Below are positions 11,433-20,656 of a DNA stretch of 64,000 bases, in pieces (the first letter of the stretch is position 1; every line of letters starts with the position of its first letter). Origin of the DNA: Nitrobacter sp963807355 (GTDB taxonomy: Bacteria > Pseudomonadota > Alphaproteobacteria > Rhizobiales > Xanthobacteraceae); assembly GCA_963807355.1 (NCBI GenBank), contig CAWEBX010000007.1, forward strand, positions 254,429 through 318,428, in the 5' to 3' direction. Position numbers and translations under genes: made by a program. The notes under the pieces are model-generated. The model searched no databases, was not told the DNA's origin, and saw only the letters and a program-made list of their open reading frames with translations.

Positions 11433-12287
11433 CTACCATCTCAGCTCGCGCATCAGCGCCAGCGGCGGATGACCGAACAGTTCCTTGACCGAGACCGGAT
11501 CGAGCTGGTCGATGCCGGCGAATTCCTCGGAATGGATGCCGCGCGTCAGAAACAGCAGGTCGATGCCGAAGGCGTGCGCGCCCATGAGGTCGGTGCGTAC
11601 GGAATCGCCAATGGCCAGCACCCGGTTTAACGGCGTGTCTTTGCCGCGCTGCTCTCGCGCCAAGGCCATGGCGCGCTCGTAGATCGGCCGGTGCGGTTTG
11701 CCGTAGAAGACCACCTCGCCACCGAGTTCGCGATAAAGTTCTGCGATGGCGCCGGCGCAATAGAGCAGCCGGTCGCCGCTTTGAACGACAATATCGGGAT
11801 TGGCGCAGATCAGCGGCAGCTTGCGCTCGCGCGCCTGCATCATAAGGGCACGATAGTCCTCCGCGGTTTCGGTCTCGTCGTCGAAGGGGCCGGTACAGAC
11901 GATGTAATCGGCGTGCTCGATCGGCGCGAATACCGGATCGAGGCCTTGGTGGATCGCGCTGTCGCGCTCAGGCCCCAGCCAGAAAATCGCCTTGGCCGGA
12001 TGCTCTGCGACGAAGTTGCGCGTCAGGTCGCCGGAGGAAGCAATGCCATCGTAAGCATCGTCCGGAACTCCGAACTTGCGCAACTGCCGCTGCACTGCGT
12101 CGGCCGGGCGCGGCGCATTGGTGATAAAAATGACGGTGCCGCCCCGGCTGCGGAAGGTTTTCAGCGCGGAGCAGGCCTCGGAAAACGACATGACACCGTT
12201 GTGGACGACGCCCCAGACGTCGCAGAGCACGACATCCCTTTCGGCGGCGGGCTCGCGCAGATGATCGATAAAACGAAGGGCAGTCAT
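11433..12287 (-). CDS. HAD-superfamily class IIA-type phosphatase
   Basis: Haloacid dehalogenase-like hydrolase of 284 residues, intact. Motif I is VVLCDVWGVVHNG (DxWG variant), motif II is FITNAPRP, and the last motif is IGDSVRTDLMGA. The layout fits the class IIA group that includes NagD-like sugar-phosphate or nucleotide phosphatases. The substrate is not predictable. It is convergent with the upstream CheY-like gene. Confidence 0.85.
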   Translation of the reverse strand: MTALRFIDHLREPAAERDVVLCDVWGVVHNGVMSFSEACSALKTFRSRGGTVIFITNAPRPADAVQRQLRKFGVPDDAYDGIASSGDLTRNFVAEHPAKAIFWLGPERDSAIHQGLDPVFAPIEHADYIVCTGPFDDETETAEDYRALMMQARERKLPLICANPDIVVQSGDRLLYCAGAIAELYRELGGEVVFYGKPHRPIYERAMALAREQRGKDTPLNRVLAIGDSVRTDLMGAHAFGIDLLFLTRGIHSEEFAGIDQLDPVSVKELFGHPPLALMRELRW

Positions 12288-12386
12288 TGCAGTCGGATGC
12301 TTTCAGGCAGCGCCGCCAGCGCGAGCGTGCCAGGGCAGCGTTGCCGGTCACGCGAGACGAACGTTCGGGCTTGATCGCGTCAGTTT

Positions 12387-13755
12387 TCACGCGGTTCCGG
12401 CTTCACCCGGTCTGGCTGCGCTGTTGGCGCGCGACTTTGCCTTATCAGCTGGGTCCTCCGCCGCATCCTGGCGTAGCGGACGCGGCGCGGCGAACAGGAA
12501 ACCCTGGCCAAAGCGAACGTTGTAGTCGAGCAGATCGACGACCGCCGCTTCGTCTTCGATCCGTTCCGCGATCAGGTCGATGCCGAAGCGTCCCAGCAGA
12601 TCGGATATGTCGGCCGGATGGATATCGGAGGTCGACGTTTGTTTCTGGTCCAGCAGGAGCGAGGCGGGCACCTTGATGAAGCGGACGCCGCGGTCGGCCA
12701 GTTCGCGCGGTTCAATTCGCAGGTTCGCTACATGGTCGACCGAGAACCTGTAGCCGAGCTGCGTCATCGCGGCAGACGTTTGCTTCCGGTGATGTCCGAG
12801 AGCGCGCAGCGTATCGTGCTTGAATTCGAGAATCAGCGAGGGGGCCAACGCACGATTGGCTTCGAGAATGTCGAGGCACTGCGCGAATGTGGTGGGGTTT
12901 CCGAGCGTCGCCAAGGCGACGTTGCAGAACAGGCCGGCATCCTTGTTGCGCGATTGAAGCCGCTGCAGAACTTGCATGCAGCGGAACAAGATCGTGTTGT
13001 CCAGTTGCCCCATCAGGCCCACAGCTTCGGCGGCTGGGATGAAATCGTCGGCTGCGAGGTATGCGCCACGGGCATTGCGCAGCCGCGTCATCGCTTCGTA
13101 GTAGCGCATCTTGCGTTGCGGAAGCGTAACGATCGGTTGCAGGAAGGTATCGATGCTGCCGGTCTCGATGGCGTTTTGATCGTCGCCAGGATCTGTGGTC
13201 GGCGGTCCGGCGCAGGGCTTGATGGCGGTCGGCGGCAATGCCGGGTGCAATCGCCGTCGCGAGGCGCTCACGGTCGTCGGGTCTCTCCGGTGTCACCGGT
13301 TCGACTGCGGGCGCGGCAGCGGCTGACGGCAAGTCGAGGCAGCTATGTCGTCATGGGCGGCGACCGAGGCGGCGAGCTGCTTGACCAGGCCGCCGAGTTC
13401 GTTGATTTCACCAAGCGCGGATTGAAGTCCGGATTGAATGCGGTCCTGAACCAGCGGAATTCGCCGAGGCAATTTTGCTTTCGGCTGCCGCGAGGCGGCG
13501 TCCGAATTCGGAGACCTGGCGGGCAAGGTCGGCGACGCCCTGCGACAGATCGGCGATCTGGCCTTCGGCGTTGCTGCGGCCGCGTAACCGCATCGACACT
13601 GCGTTGTAGAGGATGAGGAAGGTCAGGACCGGCCAGCGCCACGATGGCTGACTTCCGACGCGCGCAGGCCCGTAAGCGAGTAGAGCACGATGCCGACCGA
13701 GGCGGAGACCAGCACCATGCAGATGAGCAACGAAAATCGTGGAAATACGGATCAT
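12387..13755 (-). CDS. Membrane protein with degenerate EAL domain, frameshifted
   Basis: N-terminus: two predicted transmembrane helices (MVLVSASVGIVLYSL and VLTFLILYNAV). Next comes a coiled-coil stretch (IADLSQGVADLARQVSEFGRRL and EINELGGLVKQLAASVAAH), a proline/alanine linker, and a C-terminal EAL-type domain from about 13160. The EAL triplet reads EAM, and the lysine (FIKVPAS) and late glutamate (IAERIEDE) are recognisable. The paired aspartates of the usual DDFG motif are replaced by VDHV. The domain therefore probably does not hydrolyse cyclic-di-GMP and may act as a binding or scaffold module. Shifts lie near 13700, 13475, 13340 and 13205. Confidence 0.78.
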
Positions 13756-13876
13756 CTGGCGTAAATGCTTCCGGCGTGGAGCGATCTGCGGCGCTTCCGG
13801 TCCCCCGCACTACCATTATTGCTGATTCGGCGGATGGGTCTTTCTGAAGTTGTCCGCCGAAAATCGGGCCGATGGT

Positions 13877-15214
13877 TCAGGCGACGGCGCGAATCACCTT
13901 GGCGGTCTTTTCGATGATCTCGCCCACCTGATCGTCGCTGACGATCAACGGCGGGGTAAGTGCCAGCGTGTCGCCTGCGACGCGCATCATCAGATCGTAA
14001 TCGTGGAACGCGGATCTCAGGGCTGCAAAGCCGCGGTCGCCCGGCCCGTTTTCGTTGGGGGCGAGCTCGATGCCCGCCGTGATGCCGACGGTGCGGATGT
14101 CCACCACGTTAGGTTCGTCGCGCAGGCTCATCACCGCGTCCGCGAACTTCGGTTCCAGGCCGCGAGCACGCTCGAACAGCTTTTCGTCGCGGTAAATATC
14201 GAGCGTGGCAAGCCCTGCGGCGCAGGCCAGCGGGTGCGCCGAATAGGTATAGCCGTGGAACAGCTCCACGGCATTCGCCGGGCCGGTCATAAAGGCGTCG
14301 TGGATGGTGTCGCGCACCAGCACGCCGCCCATCGGGGCCGCGCCGTTCGTCACTCCCTTTGCAAAGGTGATCATGTCGGGGAGCACGCCATAGCGCTCGG
14401 CGGCGAAGGCGTAACCGAGGCGTCCGAAGCCGGTGATGACTTCGTCGAAGATAAGGAGGATGCCGTGCTTCTGCGTGATCTCGCGCAGCCGCTTAAGATA
14501 GCCTTTCGGCGCGGGTAGCACGCCCGTCGACCCGGCCATCGGCTCCACGATCACGGCGGCGATGGTTTGGGCGCCGTGCAGATTGACGAGGCGCTCGAGC
14601 TCATCGGCAAGTTCCGCGCCCCATTGCGGTTCGCCTTTGCTGAAGGCCTGCTTGTCGCGGTTGTAGGTGGATTGCAGATGGTCGACGCCGGTGAGCAGCG
14701 CGCCGAACATTTTGCGGTTGCTGACGATGCCGCCGACCGAAGTGCCGCCGAAGCCGACGCCATGATAGGCCCGCTCGCGGCCAATCAGGCGGATGCGGTT
14801 CCCCTGACCGTTGAGCTGGTGATAGGCCAGCGCGAGCTTCAACGCGGTGTCCGCGGCCTCCGATCCGGAATTGCAGAAGAATACGTGATCGAGCCCCTCC
14901 GGCGCGAGCTCGGCGATGCGGCTTGCCAGTTCAAAGGCCTGCGGAATGCCGAACTGGAACGGCGGCGCGAAGTCCAGCGCCTCGGCCTGTCTGGCGATCG
15001 CCGCCGCGATCTCGGCGCGGCCGTGACCGGCGTTGCAGCACCACATGCCGGCGGCGCCGTCGAGGATTTTGCGGCCGTCGGTGGTGATGTAGTGCATGTC
15101 TTTGGCACCGGCGAGCAGCCGCGGCGCCTTCTTGAAGGCGCGGTTAGCAGTGAACGGCATCCAGAACGCAGCAAGATCGTTCGGCACGTTGAGGGCAAGG
15201 CTCTTGTCTAACAT
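13877..15214 (-). CDS. Omega-amino acid:pyruvate aminotransferase (class III, PLP)
   Basis: Class III aminotransferase of 445 residues, intact. It matches beta-alanine:pyruvate transaminases in the start (DLAAFWMPFTANRAFK), the GMWCCNAGHG segment, FCNSGSEAADTALK, the metal/PLP segment IFDEVITGFGR and the PLP lysine in ITFAKGVTNGAAP. The family moves the amino group of beta-alanine or related omega-amino acids to pyruvate. It is monocistronic by appearance: a 390-bp gap lies upstream and the EAL gene lies downstream on the same strand. Exact substrate is inferred only. Confidence 0.87.
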   Translation of the reverse strand: MLDKSLALNVPNDLAAFWMPFTANRAFKKAPRLLAGAKDMHYITTDGRKILDGAAGMWCCNAGHGRAEIAAAIARQAEALDFAPPFQFGIPQAFELASRIAELAPEGLDHVFFCNSGSEAADTALKLALAYHQLNGQGNRIRLIGRERAYHGVGFGGTSVGGIVSNRKMFGALLTGVDHLQSTYNRDKQAFSKGEPQWGAELADELERLVNLHGAQTIAAVIVEPMAGSTGVLPAPKGYLKRLREITQKHGILLIFDEVITGFGRLGYAFAAERYGVLPDMITFAKGVTNGAAPMGGVLVRDTIHDAFMTGPANAVELFHGYTYSAHPLACAAGLATLDIYRDEKLFERARGLEPKFADAVMSLRDEPNVVDIRTVGITAGIELAPNENGPGDRGFAALRSAFHDYDLMMRVAGDTLALTPPLIVSDDQVGEIIEKTAKVIRAVA

Positions 15215-15607
15215 CGGGGATCCCTCATTTTTTCAGCGCGTTGCGGATGATGTTCGGACCCCCGCCGCGCAACATGCGTTGGTGGGCACTTCACTACGCT
15301 GCGCCTTCGGTGCCGACTCGAAGATTCGAAAGGACTGGAGCCAACTCAACAATTCCAGCGTGTTCAGGTTCAGAAATTTGCTTGCTTACAGCGAAAATGA
15401 ACCGAACTTCTGAGCTTGAACCACCCTAGAACTTTTTGCGCGCCTCCGAAACGCAGTTTGCGTGATCGATCGCGTGCTGAAAATGCCGGGACATCTGCGG
15501 CGTCGTCAGGTGCCGGACGCGCGCTCGCGTTGCGGCCGACACATATATACTACTATTGATTGATATAATATTCACACACTTAATAGTCGTGCGGCTCAAT
15601 AAGCCGC
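15215..15607. other. Intergenic region between aminotransferase and tadE-like gene
   Basis: About 390 bp with no supported gene. It contains the divergent promoters of the aminotransferase (minus) and the TadE-like gene (plus). The last 80 bp before the TadE start are clearly AT-rich. Confidence 0.6.
15564..15569 (+). promoter_or_regulatory. Candidate -10 box upstream of tadE-like gene
   Basis: A perfect TATAAT in an AT-rich stretch, about 40 bp before the TadE ATG. No convincing -35 element is seen at the usual spacing, so this is a weak assignment. Confidence 0.35.
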
Positions 15608-15612
15608 ATGAC
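15586..15612 (+). promoter_or_regulatory. Hairpin burying the tadE-like start codon
   Basis: Eleven base pairs with one G-U wobble and a 5-nt loop (core GCGGCT-caata-AGCCGC). The 3' arm contains the ATG at 15608. No Shine-Dalgarno sequence is visible upstream. In mRNA this would sequester the start codon, so translational control is plausible but unproven. Confidence 0.5.
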
Positions 15613-16040
15613 AGACTTGCCACGCCACGCTTTGTGCCTTCGCTTCGCCCGCTGCATCCGTGCCGCGTCCGCGGTCGAATTCGCGATGCTTCTGCCGCTG
15701 TTCCTGGTGCTGGTGTTCGGCATCGTCGTGTTCGGCGCCTACTTCACCATGGTGCATGGTGTGCAGCAACTTGCCGCGGAAGCAGCGCGTTCGTCGGTCG
15801 CGGGCTGAGCGAGTCGAGCGGGTCAGCCTTGCCGAAAACTACGTCACGACGAATGCCGGGTCGTATCCTCTGTTGCAGCCCGGACATCTCACCGTCAGCG
15901 CGGCAACCTCCGGCAGTGACGTCTTCGTCGTCACAGTCAACTACGACGCCTCCGACAACCTCATTTACACGTTGCCGTTCGTGCCGGCGCCGCCTTCGAC
16001 CATCATCCGCTCAGCGGCGATTCCGTTCGGCGGCTTTTGA
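15608..16040 (+). CDS. TadE-family pseudopilin-like protein (frameshifted)
   Basis: Small pilus-assembly type protein. An RAASAVEFAMLLPLFLVLVFGIV segment, read in parts, gives the type IV-pilin-like hydrophobic helix with the conserved glutamate that defines TadE. A shift near 15806 follows (GCGGGC/CTGAGC, one C apparently missing). The frame then continues as LSESERVSLAENYV and ends IPFGGF at 16040, total about 143 residues. The next gene is TadG-like, 12 bp downstream. Proteins of this kind usually serve Flp/Tad pili, but no tad secretion genes are nearby. Confidence 0.82.
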
Positions 16041-16052
16041 GGGAGACGCACG

Positions 16053-17695
16053 ATGCGGAACCTGCTTCGGCGCTTCATTTCGGGATACGCGCGGCAATTT
16101 CGCGATCATGGGAGCCGGGTGCATGGTGCTGGTGCTCGGTTGCGCCGCGCTCGGCGTGGATGTCGGGTCGATCTATGCCGACCGCCGTAAGGCGCAGAGC
16201 GCCGCCGACCTTGCGGCCATTGTCGCTGCCGGCAACCTTGGCAAAGCCACGAGCGCGGCCGCCGCCACCGTGATGGCCAACGGCTATCCGGCGAACGCGC
16301 TGCTTTCCGTCGAACTCGGCACGTTCACCGCGAACGCAGCGCTGACGCCGCAGGCGCGCTTCGTCACCCCCGCGACCGGCGCGCCCAACGCGGCGCGGGT
16401 CACGCTGCGTACCGAGACGCCGCTTTATTTCGCGCGCATGTTCACCGGCGGCAGCAGCCACTTCGATATCACCAGCAGGGCAACGGCCGCGAGCACCGCG
16501 CTTGCCTCGTTCGCGATCGGCTCACGGCTGGTCTCGCTCAATGGCGGCCTGCTCAATGCGATGCTTGGCCGAATGCTCGGCACGACGCTGTCGCTTTCGG
16601 CGATGGACTATCAGGCGCTGATCGACGCTCACATCGACGCCTTTGATTTCATCAACGCGCTGGCGACGCGGCTCGATCTGACCGGCGTCACCTACGACTC
16701 CGTGCTGTCCGGCGACGTGAAGGTCGGCGACATCGTGGCGGCGATGCTGAGCGCGCAGCAGGCGGCGAACGGCCTGAACGCCGCGACCACGGCGCTGTCG
16801 AACGTCTCGCTGGCGCTTGCCGGGTTAACCACCACCATCGTGCCGGGGAAGCTGATCGACGTCGGCCCTTATGCGGCGATGACGGTCGGCTCAAAACCGA
16901 AAACAGGCGTCAGCGTCTCGGCGTTCGATCTGCTTTCGGCGACCGGTGCGATCGCCAATGGCAGCAACCAGATCGCGGCCTCCGTCAATCTCGGACTACC
17001 CGGCATCGCCAGCGTCTCCGTCATGGCGACGATCGGCGAGTACCCGCAAGGGGCAAGCTGGATGACGGTCGGGACTGAAGGCGTGAGCGTGCACACGGCG
17101 CAGACCCGCGTGCTGGTATCGATCAAGTTGCTCGGCAGCGGCCCGGTCGCGGCCGTCAATCTTCCGGTCTATGTCGAGGTCGCCTCTGGCACCGCCACGC
17201 TGAACGCCGTGAGTTGCGGCCGCCCCGATATCAGCACCTCTAGCGTCACGCTCGGCGTCACGCCGGGCATTCGTCGACGCCTGGATCGGCAACGTGTCGG
17301 CGGCGGAGATGACCAACTTCACCAGCAAGCCCGATCCGGGAGCGGCGACGTTGGTCAATCTCGGCGCGATCACCGTGACCGGCCGCGCTCATGCCGGCAT
17401 GGGCAACACCACGCCGACCCCGGTGTCCTTCAGCTATGCGGACATTGCCGCGAAGATGAAGAAGACCGTGACCACGACCGATTTCACCTCGTCACTGACC
17501 GCGAGCCTGCTCGGCGATCTCTCGCTCAAGATCAATGTGGGGCCGTTGGGCCTGCCCATCCCCGGTCTCGGGCCGGCCGTGACGGGCATCATCAGCGGGG
17601 CCACGGCGTCGATCGATCAGGTGCTGGCGCAGGTTTTGGCGACGCTCGGCATCGGCATCGGGCAGGCGGATGTCTGGGTCTCCGGCATCCGCTGA
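16053..17695 (+). CDS. TadG-like pilus assembly protein (frameshifted)
   Basis: ATG at 16053 follows a GGGAGA Shine-Dalgarno. After a shift near 16090 the TadG N-terminus appears: DTRGNFAIMGAGCMVLVLGC, then the GVDVGSIYADRRKAQSAADL segment common to Flp/TadG proteins. The rest is a long Ala/Thr/Ser-rich surface-protein-like region. A second shift near 17270 leads into DAWIGNVSAAEMTN and the end at 17695. One membrane helix is followed by a large exported domain, total about 547 residues. I do not see a metal-binding (MIDAS) motif. The left end of the integrated element begins 46 bp downstream. Confidence 0.78.
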
Positions 17696-17741
17696 GACGG
17701 GGCGGTGCTGGTGAATTGAACCACGTTGAGACCGAGACTTG

Positions 17742-17756
17742 CCCTGCTTGGGAGAA
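17742..17756 (+). repeat. Left attachment-site repeat (attL candidate)
   Basis: CCCTGCTTGGGAGAA, identical to 28286-28300. Similarity extends a few bases each side (CTT before, a purine then G after). It lies 137 bp before the integrase ATG, the expected place for attL. Confidence 0.75.
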
Positions 17757-17862
17757 AGTAGGCTCTACCACGCTCTATAGAGCTTTAGGCTCGGCCGCAC
17801 AAGTCACTGAACTTCCTTGTTAACTTTCCACTTGTCTCTACCGTGCTCCATGGCCTCTGATA

Positions 17863-17880
17863 GGGACACTTTAGGGACAC
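17863..17880 (+). repeat. Paired GGGACAC repeat, left end
   Basis: Two GGGACAC units separated by 4 bp, ending 12 bp before the integrase ATG. The same arrangement occurs at 28218-28235 near the right end. Candidate arm-type sites for the integrase or its directionality factor (inference). Confidence 0.55.
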
Positions 17881-17892
17881 CGGAGAAAACCC

Positions 17893-19095
17893 ATGGCCCG
17901 CCGCATCCATGCTGCAGCACTGGAAAACCGAACTAACCGGTTGAAGCTGCCGGTCCGCAAGAAACCGTTCACCGCGCTGATCGCGCCCAACATCTCGATT
18001 GCCTATCGCCGCAACGAAGGCGCGGGCACTTGGAGCGTGAAGTGTAACGGCTGGCTGAAGCGCTTTTCACTCGCCGACGACTACGAAGACGCGAACGGCG
18101 ACAGCGTGATGACCTACTGGCAGGCGCTTGATCGGGCCAAAGCATTGGCGCGGGCCGATGAGGGCAATACCGAACAGCTCGCCAGCGTGGCCGAGACAAT
18201 CGACAGCTATGAAGCGGATCTCGAACGGCGTGGCGGCCGCAAGTACAACGCCACACAGTTGCGCCTGCACATTTCCAAGACCATGCAGGCGAAGACGGTG
18301 GCGCTGCTCTCCGAGACGGAGCTGCACCAGTGGCGGCTCGGCTTGATCGCGAGCGGCTTGATGCCGTCGTCTGCCGACCGCATCGCCAAGTCGCTAAGAT
18401 CGGCGCTCAACCTTGCGGCGGTCAACGACGACCGGATTAGGAACGCGAGCGCTTGGAAAGAAGGTCTGAAGAAGCCCGACGACGAGGACATCGAGCCACG
18501 CAACATCATCCCACCCGACGAGACCATCGCGGCGCTGGTACACGGTGCCTATGAGGACGATCACGTCTTCGGCCTGATCATCGACACGCTGGCCGAGACC
18601 GGCAATCGCGAAAGCCAGCTCTTTCGGCTGAAGGTGCATGATCTGCAGGACCATCTCGCCGCGCGCGCGATGATGCCGTCGAGCAGGAAGGGCAAGAACC
18701 GCAAGAAAAACCGCTCTATCGAATATCGGCCGCTGCCGATTTCCACGCGCTTGGCGCAGAACCTTCGCCAGCATGTGAAGGGCAAGCGACTGGATGCGCC
18801 GCTGTTTGTCAAGATGTGGGGTTTGGCCAAGCGGCTGAAGCCGGTGATCGAGCGACTGAAGATCGAGGACGACGGCATCACGCCATATGCGCTCAGGCAT
18901 TCAAGCATCGTCCGGCAGCTCTTGCGGGGCGTGCCGATCAGGGTCGTCGCCAGCCACCACGACACGAGCGTGGCCGAGATCGAAAGGACTTATAGCCGCT
19001 TCATCATTGGCGACGCGACTGAGGCGCTGACGCGGGCCACGTTGCTCGATCTCGCCAAGCCCACCGCGAGCAATGTGGTCAAGCTGACGCGGTGA
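17893..19095 (+). CDS. Tyrosine site-specific integrase
   Basis: Phage-type integrase of 400 residues, intact, expected to insert and excise the element. The N-terminal half holds a SAM-like DNA-binding region around residues 110-190. The catalytic half has the first arginine in TGNRESQLFRLK, the RH box in YALRHSSIVRQ, a histidine in ASHHDTS and the nucleophile in ERTYSRFI. The usual first histidine of the HxLR box is tyrosine, a known variant. It reads inward from attL. Frame and codon use are clean, unlike many neighbouring host genes. Confidence 0.93.
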   Translation: MARRIHAAALENRTNRLKLPVRKKPFTALIAPNISIAYRRNEGAGTWSVKCNGWLKRFSLADDYEDANGDSVMTYWQALDRAKALARADEGNTEQLASVAETIDSYEADLERRGGRKYNATQLRLHISKTMQAKTVALLSETELHQWRLGLIASGLMPSSADRIAKSLRSALNLAAVNDDRIRNASAWKEGLKKPDDEDIEPRNIIPPDETIAALVHGAYEDDHVFGLIIDTLAETGNRESQLFRLKVHDLQDHLAARAMMPSSRKGKNRKKNRSIEYRPLPISTRLAQNLRQHVKGKRLDAPLFVKMWGLAKRLKPVIERLKIEDDGITPYALRHSSIVRQLLRGVPIRVVASHHDTSVAEIERTYSRFIIGDATEALTRATLLDLAKPTASNVVKLTR

Positions 19096-19188
19096 GGAAA
19101 CAAGGCGACCGGACTTCAAAAAAGCGTTGCTCATCGCCTCATCTGCTTATAATCTCATCTGCTCACCCGCTTAGTAGAGGAGGTCGAC

Positions 19189-19431
19189 ATGAAAGCAGGG
19201 CTAAAGGCGAAGGTTACTAGCCGCGCGGTAATCCAGCGGATCAATCGCAAGCTCGCGCCCGATATGGAGAAACTGCGGACCACGCGGGGTGAACGCATGC
19301 AGTTGGAGGTCGGTAGGTACCACGTCGTCGACTTCGGCAGGAACATAATAACGGGCGTCAACATCGATCCGGAGGAGATGGCGCGCGCGCTCGGCGTGCT
19401 TGAGGACTACGAAGAGATGGTAGAGGACTAG
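19189..19431 (+). CDS. Small hypothetical protein (80 aa)
   Basis: Not recognised. A strong Shine-Dalgarno (GAGGAGG) sits 7 bp before the ATG, supporting translation. The protein is charged, with a basic first half (KAKVTSRAVIQRINRKL) and an acidic end (DYEEMVED), and no membrane segment. It follows the integrase by 93 bp on the same strand, so an accessory role in integration or element control is possible. Confidence 0.7.
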   Translation: MKAGLKAKVTSRAVIQRINRKLAPDMEKLRTTRGERMQLEVGRYHVVDFGRNIITGVNIDPEEMARALGVLEDYEEMVED

Positions 19432-19808
19432 GATCGGCGCGGAGTGTCGCCGGTTTGAAACGAAGTCCAAGGGACTTGGTTGTTTCGTTCCCGCACGCAT
19501 CGAGCGATTGCGCCTACGATCATCCTTGCAAGCGCCTTCGGTGCCCCGATATCGGGGCGCGATCCGGCCCCGGCCAACGCTCGGCCGCCGTTTCCGGAAG
19601 CTCAACTTGCCGCGAACCGCCGAGCAACGTCAGCAGGACACCGACCCGGGGGCGTTGACCGCCATACAGTCCCACCCTCTGGGCGAGAGGCCCGCGCCTA
19701 ATCTGAATATCGGATCGCCGCGCAGGAAACGGTGTGGGGTAATAGCAACTCGAATCAGGCCGCCGTCCATCACCAAACGTGTGACACTCGGCGGCCAGTA
19801 GCCGGGCC
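19432..19808. other. Gene-free stretch in element with a 16-bp palindrome
   Basis: About 377 bp without a supported gene, between convergent small genes. It holds the perfect palindrome GCCCCGATATCGGGGC at 19543-19558, a possible protein-binding site or hairpin. Nothing else stands out. Confidence 0.5.
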
Positions 19809-20051
19809 TTAGTATCCCGCCCAGCGCGGCGGTTCTTTCGTGTCAGGCCAAGATTGCGCCTTCTCATACCAGCTGTCGACTTGCTTTTTGGCCGTGTCTT
19901 CCGAGTACCTGTAGCGCTCCATCAGTTTCTTTTCGAGTTGATCACGATCGCCGGAGATCTCCAAGAGCTCATCGGAACTGAGCTTGCCCCACTGATCTCT
20001 GGCCTTATACTTGACCTGATCCCAGTTTTGCTCAATTTGGTTCCAGTCCAT
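19809..20051 (-). CDS. CsbD-like stress protein
   Basis: An 80-residue hydrophilic protein. It begins MDWNQIEQNWDQVKYKARDQ, then a WGKLSSDELLEISGDRDQL stretch, which is the CsbD family pattern (first described as sigma-B-controlled in Bacillus). CsbD-like proteins are general stress proteins of unclear molecular role. A GGAGGTAAC Shine-Dalgarno precedes the ATG. This copy lies inside the integrated element, where it would be cargo. Family assignment is good. Confidence 0.85.
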   Translation of the reverse strand: MDWNQIEQNWDQVKYKARDQWGKLSSDELLEISGDRDQLEKKLMERYRYSEDTAKKQVDSWYEKAQSWPDTKEPPRWAGY

Positions 20052-20067
20052 TGTTACCTCCTTCGCG

Positions 20068-20265
20068 CTAAATTACCGCGAATAAGTCAGAACTAACGAA
20101 CTTGAACTTCTGTTCCGCCGAGGCGAAGGGCAAATGGTCGCGCATGGACTGCGCAAACAACCGGGCCGACGGGATGCCCTGGGCCTTTATAGAAAACATG
20201 TTCCAGACGGAATCTTCTTTGGTAGTGATCACAATGAAGCCCCTGATGAGGTAACTCACCCGCAT
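20068..20265 (-). CDS. Possible small protein (65 aa)
   Basis: Not recognised. The frame reads MRVSYLIRGFIVITT, then a mixed hydrophobic/charged sequence ending KFKFVSSDLFAVI. Composition looks protein-like, and it is co-directional with and just upstream of the csbD-like gene. No clear Shine-Dalgarno is seen. It could be a chance frame. Confidence 0.4.
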   Translation of the reverse strand: MRVSYLIRGFIVITTKEDSVWNMFSIKAQGIPSARLFAQSMRDHLPFASAEQKFKFVSSDLFAVI

Positions 20266-20308
20266 TTATCTCAGTTTTCGAGGGCGTTGGGACTTCGCCT
20301 CCGCCGTC

Positions 20309-20656
20309 TCACAAGCGGCCACTGGGTCGGGGTCCCATTTCCCATTGCGAGACCCCACATCGCAACATCCGCTGACGAAGCAATGCAGCGGCCCTGTAGC
20401 CGCGCTGGGGGTCCGGCTCGGCGAGTGCCGTTGCCATGTTGCTCGGCCCGATGTTGCAGGGTGGCGGTTGCCATGGCGGCAGGCCCAAAACCGAGACCTG
20501 CATGTGAAACGCCGCGAACTGGGCGATTTCTTCCCAGTTGTCGCCTCTCGCGACCAGCGAATCGATCGTCGCGCGTTGGGCTGCGCTTTGGGCGCGGTAC
20601 AGTTCTAGGGCGTGCTCCAGCGCGGCTCGGTCGGCGGCCTCAGTGGGCGTCTTCAT
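20309..20656 (-). CDS. Hypothetical protein (115 aa), downstream of TerS
   Basis: Not recognised. It begins MKTPTEAADRAALEHALELY; the first 60 residues are predicted helical and include a DNWEEIAQFAAFHMQ stretch. Its start overlaps the end of the small-terminase-like gene by 17 bp, which suggests coupling to the packaging module. Function unknown. Confidence 0.6.
   Translation of the reverse strand: MKTPTEAADRAALEHALELYRAQSAAQRATIDSLVARGDNWEEIAQFAAFHMQVSVLGLPPWQPPPCNIGPSNMATALAEPDPQRGYRAAALLRQRMLRCGVSQWEMGPRPSGRL

Noticed and set aside
17742..17800. tRNA gene as the integration target
   Set aside because: The repeat looks a little like a proline tRNA anticodon arm, but no acceptor, D or T arms can be built at either end.
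15556..17823. One 755-residue open frame covering the TadE/TadG region
   Set aside because: It joins pieces of two genes and out-of-frame DNA because of frameshifts. The separate TadE and TadG starts, Shine-Dalgarno and family motifs are clear.
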